DNA from: Calliphora vicina
Taxonomy: Eukaryota; Arthropoda; Insecta; Diptera; Calliphoridae
Length of the DNA stretch: 64,000 nucleotides
Reading direction: 5' to 3'
Assembly: GCF_958450345.1 (NCBI RefSeq)
Contig: NC_088781.1
Coordinates: 114,965,431-115,029,430 of the forward strand
The position numbers and the translations under genes are program-made. Below the pieces are notes generated by a model. The model was given only the letters and a program-made list of their open reading frames with translations, made no database searches and was not told where the DNA came from. Positions within the stretch are counted from its first letter, which is position 1. Each line of letters opens with the position of its first letter. Below are positions 57,189 through 64,000 of the stretch, in pieces.

Positions 57189-57447
57189 GGGGTATTCACA
57201 CGGTCCGCTACTAAGTCATATAGTCATAATGTCCTAATATATTATGATAGTTTAAACAAATTGTTGTTGTGCTTCATGCAAAAAAAGTGTTATTTTATGA
57301 CAAAACAATAAACATATGTAGTTCAAATAATCTTAATAGTTTACTTAGAAATTTTTTGTTTGAAACACAAAAAAATATGTTGAAACTATTATAATATATC
57401 AGGACATTATGACAAAATGACTTAATAGCAGAATGTGTGAATCCCCC
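57189..57447. mobile_element. 259-bp MITE with ~65-bp inverted ends
   Basis: Left end GGGGTATTCACACGGTC; right end, read inward, GGGGGATTCACACATTC. The arms then share GCTA.TAAGTCAT, TGTCATAATGTCCT and ATATATTAT.ATAGTTT. No target duplication can be fixed by eye, so the superfamily is open. Confidence 0.8.
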
Positions 57448-59094
57448 AATTGTGTAAAAAAAAGATTCCAATTCGTTAGAATCAAAAAGCAATAGCAAGC
57501 GATTCAGAAATTTAATTCCAAAATTTTAATATGACTACATTTCATTATAAATATGCAAGAAATAGCAACATGTAATAAAACTTTATAGACGACCAGCCGG
57601 TCAGAGGTTAACAAATAAAAATAATTTTTCAAAATTAAGTTTTTTTTGAAATACACAAAGTAGAATTTGATATTTGAATAAAACGAAAACCTTTTTATTG
57701 TATTTTTTAAGCTACACATATAAAAAATCACTTTGACTTAGAGACCTAGGCAACTGCTAAAGTCACAAAGTAATATTGCATAAACTAGGTCAAGGACATC
57801 TACTTATCATTCCAGTTTTTTTCATCATCGATAGCACACACAAGTTTAGAATTTGTTCACAACAAATAAATTTGGCTAATTTATACACAAAGAAAATAAT
57901 ACTAAACCCAAAGTAGATTCTATTTTTTTTTTGGTATAAATCCCATTTGGGTAGGGTATTATTAAATTGAACATATAACCCATGGCAAATAAATGGGATT
58001 ACATATATATATATTAGGGTGGGCTCATTTCTATTGAGGAAAAATAAGATGACAATGAAATGCAAGTTTAGTTTATCTAGGTAGATCATTTCTCACAATG
58101 TTTATCCTGGGGTCTGTATTTGCTGAGCCGCATAAAAGCATAATAGGATTTTCTGAATTTGTCATATTTCAGGCAAAGGAAACATATGAAATATTGTTAT
58201 CGTGTGAATGGTCTTTAAAAGGCAGTTTCAATGCTGTATCAGAAATGTTGGTGTAACTTCACAAATATTCAAACTTTTGTAATATTTGTCCAAAATTTTA
58301 ATTGTGACATAATATCTTTGGAATAACAGGACAATTTAAGATATGGTATTGAAACAAGCTCCTTTCAAACCTTTTACATGGTACCAAAAAAACTACCTTT
58401 TTATCCTTTGACCCAGTTCACCAAATAATGATGTCAGGACAAACATTTTGAGAAATTGTGTCTTAGAAGTTTGGGGCCACCCAAATGTACATACAATGCA
58501 TACATAAATAACTATGCTATACATACAGATACATATATATGTACCAGCATATACATATATACATATTTTTGTATATATTTACTACACTAATGATGATGCT
58601 GTTTGCTATGATGATCATGATGATGAAAACTACGATAACGATAAATGAATGTATAAATGAATGGTACACAAGGATGGATGAATAGTTTGGTTGTATATTT
58701 GGTTGGTTGGCTGGAAAAATATAACATGCTAAGAGCACTCACTGTACCAAATGTATGTTTTTGAACGAACAAAAAAAAAAAATGGCAAGTTGATTATGAT
58801 AAAATATAACAAGTGCACTGCAGTGGAAAACTGTGGTGGTATATGGTTATATATATGTACGAATATATATAAGCTGGTATATTTTATATAAAAGTTTACT
58901 TTTTGGTTACTGTACAAATTTAAAATCAAACATATACATAAATTTATATCAAAAATACACACCTACAGCCATTAATGCTAACAAGTTTAGTCGCCAGTTT
59001 TTATTATATACTTCACCATGAGTTGCAAGTGTATATACTTTTCATTGCGTTAGTTATTTCGTTTGCGATCTGATAAATATTGTGGATAGTTATT
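57448..59094. other. AT-rich non-coding DNA with short tandem patches
   Basis: ATAC/TATA-rich patches at 58500-58570 and 58840-58880, and a TGAT-rich patch at 58595-58625. No genes recognised. Confidence 0.35.
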
Positions 59095-59660
59095 GACAGC
59101 GGAGTGTATATACCCATGCCCATCTGTATGTTGAAATCAACGTTCCGTAGCACCCAAATAACTTACGTATATGATTCACACATGAATATATCCCCTATAG
59201 TACCGGTTCGAGTCCCGGTTTAAAATTGATACTATCGGCAGACAAATGGCTGAGATATAAGCAGAAAGCAACGACCACCTCGATTTAAATATAAACAATA
59301 TGTATATCTAAATATAGATATTTCAAAGAACTTTCTAACAATGTATATAACACCATAGTAATTCGGACATAAAATGGATCAAAATCGGTAAAAATATTTC
59401 GTAACCCGAGTTTTGTTTTAAAAAATACAACTTTTATTTGGATTTTTTTCCTATGTTTGTTTTGTAAAAGTGTAAAAAAATTAGAGTGTCATTCATTTTT
59501 TTGAAATGAATTATCTCAATATTTTTTTTCCAACAGTATTTTTTACCCTAAAAAATAAATAAAAAAATGTTGTTTGCCAAAAAATATTTTCAGTCTTTAT
59601 CTTAGTTTATACTTTTGTGAAGGGTATATAAAATTCCACATAGCCGAATAGCTCTTGCTC
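59095..59660 (+). repeat. Dispersed repeat B, copy 2
   Basis: Matches 39296-39810 through TGTATGTTGAAATCAA, CGTAGCACCCAAATAACTTA, ACGACCACCTCGATTT, TAGTAATTCGGACAT and the GTGAAGGGTATATAAAATTC end. It contains about 100 bp of extra A/T-rich DNA (59420-59590). A GGTTCGAGTCCCGG motif at 59206 looks like a tRNA B box but is part of the repeat. Confidence 0.75.
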
Positions 59661-59932
59661 GTAGTTGTTTTTCTTTTCCTTAACGAGGATATCGCTGAAA
59701 ATTATAACAAAATGTTTGCAATTCAAAATGTAAATCTTCAATGACCTTAAGGTGTTCAATGTAAAAGAATAATAAATTTTGCTCCAAACACAGCATTTTA
59801 TTGTTTGCTAAAAACAATGTGGCTTTAATTTTTTTAACAACAATTTTATCTAGACTTGTTTTAAAAACAGTTACACTTTATTAAGCAGTATAGTTTGTGG
59901 AGATATTTTAAATGCAAAGTGACAAATTATAA

Positions 59933-60287
59933 TTACACTGTCCAACAGCATTTTTGGAACAGAATAGCGACCCCATAATTCTGAAAGGGCATGTTGAGTA
60001 GATCATTTTTGTAGAATCAACTTATAGTCCAGCTGGTCTGAATTTCTTTTACAGTGGGTCAAGGTTACAATTTTTTGATCGAAGGTAGCATTATACTAAC
60101 TGCAAAAAAAAAAATGTAAGTTAATATCTAAGAGAATTCTTATTATCAGAGTTATATAGTGGAATTTTATGGGGATCATTTTTGTGGAAGATCTTAAACT
60201 CCTTCATATCTCCTCTCTTTCGAGAAAATCGAAAAAAGTCCTATTCTGTTCCAATCAAAAAGTCTCAATTTGTTGAACAGTGTTATT
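59933..60287. mobile_element. Possible ~350-bp inverted-repeat element
   Basis: CACTGTCCAACAGC, TTTTTGGAACAGAATAG on the left and CTATTCTGTTCCAATC, TTGTTGAACAGTG on the right give imperfect inverted ends of about 35 bp with spacing differences. The hAT-like CACTGTTC-type tip is suggestive. The flanks do not show a clean 8-bp duplication. Confidence 0.45.
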
Positions 60288-61850
60288 ACAAAAAAAATTT
60301 TGAAGCTTCACTTGTTTACAAGAATATGCTTTAATAACTCATATTGGGCTTAGTCATAATGGACAATTTTCGGTGAGTGAAATCGGACTCTCATTGCTAA
60401 TTAGCGGTTTTCGTTATAACGATATTCGGACTGATTATCAACATCTCAGGTTAAATATCGTAATTTGGAATGTATTGTGCTATACATGAATGGCTTAAAG
60501 AAAGAGAATGAGACAGGAACTGTAATTTTTTGCAAAATGTTAGGTATCACACATAGATCCAGATTAAGTAACGCATGCAGCATATTTTTTTCCGAAATCT
60601 TCTCTGTTTCGACTGCAGAAAGACTAATATCAACGAGACCGACACACAGTGCTTTGTTCAATGGACAAAAATCAAAAACAAGATCATGGCTTTGATGTTA
60701 ATGAAATTTATATTTTTCAATAGACAACTAAATAACTCATTCGTGTAAAAAAGGCTTTTTTATAAATATCTCTTTTTGTCGACACTAGAGGTCGCTAAAG
60801 TTAGTACATTTTCAACATAAATTTTATGGAGAAAAATATATTTTTTTTTATGGTTAACTAAAATCATTGTTAAAAGTTCGTTTTAAAAGATATAAACTCG
60901 CGATTGATTGCAGATGAAAGAATATGAATGTGGAATTATGGAAAATTACTGTTTTTGCCAAAAAAGGTTTAACAGTTTAATCTGCGCAATTTTTAATAAT
61001 TAACATTTTTTTATTGTAAGCCTGAAATTTTAAAATTTTGTTGGAATATTAGTAAAATATATGTTAATTGATTTTGATTATGTTTTACTACAAAATAGCC
61101 TTAGGTATTGTCTATAAGAAAATGTAATCATTAGTTGTCCTTTCGTATGAAAACTATTAAAATTTTGTTTTTGTTTAAATGTATAAATTACCATTTCGTA
61201 AATTTTCAATTTGATGGTTTGGGGAAATAGCTCCAGATTTTTGGTTTTTTATAAAATTATACCATTTTTTCTTTTAAATAACTAAAAAATACTGCATTAT
61301 TTAACAAAAGGAGATTAATGGCATAAAGTGTATTAATAGGTCTTTATTTGGTTCTTGATGTTGTATATTTTTTTGCTGAAATCAAAAAAAAATTCTAAAG
61401 TTTGATTTAATTTTGAAAAAAAAACGTGTTAATCAATTTTAATTTTTCTTTAATTTTGTCTAATGCCTATCTCTTATTTATTATAATGTGAAATCAATAT
61501 TTGTCCGTTTTGTCTAGAAATTAAAAAAAAAAAATTGTTTTTGATGGCACTCATAAATAACACATTTTTACCGTAAATGTAAGTAACTCAATAATTGAAT
61601 ATAACCTACATATCCTTAGGTTGATATAGTAATATGAGCTTCTGCTGATATTAGTAACACTTAAAGTATAATCCAACATCCAGTTTGTAATATTACAGCT
61701 GAACCATAAGACTATAAACATTTGAAAATGTCCGTCCATCCGTCCTTCCGAAAATTATACAATATTTTCAGTATTTTTTTAAAAAAAAAGGATATATGGC
61801 AGTTATGTAAATCCTTGATAGAATTGAAATGTTAATAACTAAATTAATCT
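60288..61850. other. AT-rich non-coding DNA
   Basis: 60430-60695 holds overlapping open frames (71-76 codons on opposite strands) in a GC-richer patch. The products match no family I know. Nothing else recognised. Confidence 0.3.
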
Positions 61851-62302
61851 AATATTATAAGAGAACAATAATTTCTGCAAATTAATAATTTTATTCAGGT
61901 TTATAGGCTTTTTATGGAAAAGGATGTATGGCAGCCACCCGAATCCTTGCTGCGATTGTAATAAAAATGTTCACAACCAACAATAACTTTATTAAAATGA
62001 TTATAACCAAAATGGTTCCAAAATAAGAAACGATTTTTACGAATTTTTTAAAAAAAATTAGATGTTATACAGGATATTAAAATCTTGATGTCTTGGAATT
62101 ATGAATATCCTTCCGATAAAATTTTCATAATTTTGCATATAATATTATAAGAGAACAATAATTTCTGAAAATTAATAATTTTATACATGTTTATAGGTTT
62201 TTTAAAGAAAAGGATGTATGACAGCCTCCCGAATCCTTGCTGCGATTGTAATAAAAATTTTCACAAATAACAATAACTTTATTAGAATGATTATAACCAA
62301 AT
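61851..62302 (+). repeat. Two direct copies of a ~162-bp sequence, 290 bp apart
   Basis: 61851-62012 and 62141-62302 both start AATATTATAAGAGAACAATA and run through GGATGTATG.CAGCC.CCCG and GAATCCTTGCTGCGATTG to ATGATTATAACCAAA, about 93% identical by eye. The 128 bp between them is unrelated, so this is a segmental direct duplication or two units of a longer diverged satellite. Confidence 0.85.
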
Positions 62303-62860
62303 TTTAAAATGTTAGGAGTATAACTGTGAATTTTATTCAAAATTATATGTTCAGGATTTTTTCAAGAATTATATTTTTTCTTAATCTTACCAAAAGGTAA
62401 TATTCTACTAATTTTTATTCTTCTGCAATAACTCCTTCTATTTTTGTACATTGCCTATATGAAAACAAAGCGCTGTGCGACATCACAATCTACATATTCA
62501 AGCTTTCATAAAGACACTATGTAACATGAATATTAGATTTAAGATGGTCAGCAATTGTCGGAATAGGTTCTTAACGAACGCATTGAAACTGTGCTGGGTA
62601 CCAGTTCACAATAATGTACAAACAACTCACTACGATAGAAGCAAAAAACAGGAGACAATAATCACTAAACCACTAAGGCACTGTTCACTATCCATAACTA
62701 ATTACCAATAGACATCATGGTAAAACAAATACCCGCGAACACCGCAATGACACTAAATTCCAAGAAAGTATGGAAATATATAAAGTAAGCCATTCATTCG
62801 ATGCTGGTTGTAGAACACATAACTAATAGATCTGACTATAAAAACACCATATTTTGGAGA
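62303..62860. other. Non-coding DNA, possibly the 5' side of a LINE fragment
   Basis: 62475-62711 is open for 78 codons without a recognised domain. It may be the decayed end of the RT ORF that precedes the RNase H part at 62870. Confidence 0.25.
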
Positions 62861-62869
62861 ATATTATTA

Positions 62870-63420
62870 AGATATTCAGTGATGGATCAAAGTCATTGGA
62901 AAAGGTAGGATGTGATAGCTCTTGGATCAGTTAAATTTAAGATTATTCTTTATGCGAAATTCAAGCAAAAGTTATGGCTATAAATTAGCACGGGAACAGC
63001 ATTTGTATTAAGGGTCATCGATACAATATTAACCTATTAAAGACTTGAGAAACCGACATTTTTAGAAAATTATCTAGTGATCTAACGGACGCCTGCTACC
63101 ACAGAGTAGATATCGAGATAATAATCGGTTTTAATCTTTTATTTGCTCTTGATCACGGAGATATTGAAGAGAACTACAAAGCTGATGCACTTCCGAAAGC
63201 TGACACCACCCTAAATTTTACCGAATTCGGACATTCTATTGGAATTCCTCTTTTCAGGAGAAAAAAACTAATTTCACGAACATTTGATATCATTGCTAAA
63301 GGAAGATTGGAGGTTGTCTCTTCCTTATAAGAGGTTGTTTTCTGTAAAGAGACAAGAAAAATCGGAGTAATATGCAGAACAATCGATTGGCCATGAATCC
63401 GTATCTCCATCTGATAAAAA
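62870..63420 (+). pseudogene. LINE fragment with RNase H-like domain
   Basis: Broken frames read FSDGSKSLEKVGCDSS (first RNase H Asp block), CEIQAKVMAI (Glu block), YHRVDIEIIIGFNLL, then HGDIEENYKADALPKADTTL and FGHSIGIPLF. The order D-E-..GH.DI.GN..AD.LA..G follows cellular-type RNase H domains found at the end of I-, R1- or Loa-like LINE ORF2. Stops are frequent. No RT part is readable in the 400 bp upstream. Confidence 0.6.
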
Positions 63421-63590
63421 TATTACGAATTCCTTCAACCTCAATTGTAGAAGCTGCAATGATGATGATGATGAAGAGGAGGCAAATAAATAAGTATTGT
63501 CTGTCGCTTGCCGGATTTTTATTTTTTTTAACTTTTATTAACTAGATAAAAAATATGTCTGGATAAAGACGGTAACCAATAAATACTCAC

Positions 63591-63641
63591 CGACAAGGTA
63601 TAACATCGGGACCTACGCTTGGATCTAAGCGAGTTATGCAG
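63591..63641 (-). other. Possible 51-bp exon
   Basis: On the minus strand a good acceptor (GGTTTAATTGCAG) and donor (GTGAGT) frame 51 bp with relatively high GC. One frame reads CITRLDPSVGPDVIPC. Neither open frame ends in the phase required by the exon at 47525, so if it belongs to the same gene it would have to be non-coding leader or be followed by another exon. Confidence 0.15.
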
Positions 63642-64000
63642 CTGCAATTAAACCTATTTTAAGAAAAAAGCCCTATATAAACATAAAGATAACGCCACGT
63701 TAAGGAATTTTCTGTGGGCAAAAAAATTAACTAAGTTTTCTTAAGAAAATAAGTTTAGCAAAGAGGATACGTTCCTGCTAATTACATTTCATTATCTTAT
63801 TATCGTTTTTAAATGTTTTTAATGTTATTTCTTACAGAATTTTGAAGAAATGGTAATATGTTAAAATACCAAAAATCGATAAAACAATATGTCCACTATC
63901 ATGTTTTCTTGCGGAGCTTGCTTCCAGAAGTTTTTGTCGTGCAAACACATATTAAAAGTCGACTTCCAGAAGTCACGGCTTGCAGAAGTTACTTGCAGCA

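Noticed and set aside
59195..59225. GGTTCGAGTCCCGG as a tRNA gene B box
   Set aside because: It sits within repeat B with no A box or cloverleaf potential around it, and the matching part of the other repeat B copy (39500 area) has a diverged version.
60446..60695. Overlapping 71-76-codon frames on opposite strands
   Set aside because: Neither product resembles a known family, and mutual overlap on opposite strands favours chance in a GC-richer patch.
1..64000. CRISPR arrays, operons, prophage or bacterial genes
   Set aside because: Base composition, splice sites and repeat content are those of an insect nuclear genome; the tandem arrays found have degenerate units without unique spacers.

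Overview
This is eukaryotic DNA, very AT-rich, almost certainly from a higher dipteran. I infer a calyptrate-type fly from three things: two exons of a sidestep-family immunoglobulin gene, abundant insect-type Tc1/mariner, hAT, Helitron and LINE remnants, and a dispersed repeat with (GTCY)n/(GGCT)n tetranucleotide tracts resembling dipteran mini-me/DINE-type elements. There are no bacterial-style genes or operons. Most open frames are chance or belong to transposons.

Host gene. Two minus-strand exons, 47399-47525 and 22004-22121, join in phase (2/1) and together encode most of the first Ig V-set domain of a Sidestep-like cell-surface protein. A 25.3 kb intron separates them. Everything between them, and probably most of the window on either side, is intron or flanking DNA of this gene filled with transposons. 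I could not find the preceding (signal peptide) or following (second Ig cysteine) exon here.

Transposon layout, left to right. 3.3-5.3 kb: fragments of a Tc1/mariner-superfamily transposase, a 31-bp minisatellite and a LINE 3' end. 5.45-5.85 kb: a mariner 5' remnant. 6.59-7.33 kb: dispersed repeat A. 9.65-11.6 kb: a decayed mariner split by a complete 1,298-bp DD37E (ITmD37E-like) element with perfect 27-bp inverted repeats, TA duplications and an uninterrupted 335-codon transposase, the only transposase in the window that looks intact. 11.6-13.4 kb: a deleted relative of it, then a Helitron remnant with a large internal deletion. 15.2-16.65 kb: a transposase pseudogene and a 5'-truncated LINE. 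17.8-20.6 kb: an hAT element containing another hAT, which contains a MITE. 23.1-26.1 kb: a LINE reverse transcriptase split by a 1,080-bp foldback element, followed by a second 31-bp minisatellite itself holding a MITE. 29.16-29.57 kb: a nearly perfect palindromic MITE. 31.98-34.14 kb: a Tc1/mariner-type element split by an hAT remnant. 36.4-38.2 kb: a LINE with endonuclease and reverse transcriptase domains. 39.3-41.3 kb: repeats B and A. 43.65-46.6 kb: a split transposase, a rearranged mariner and a LINE 3' end. 46.8-47.0 kb: a second copy of the MITE seen at 25.4 kb. 49-64 kb: further repeat copies, LINE RNase H fragments, MITEs and a tRNA-like SINE candidate.

The nesting gives a relative insertion order. 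The DD37E element is younger than the mariner it splits. The foldback element is younger than its LINE. The small MITEs in the inner hAT and in the minisatellite are younger than their hosts.
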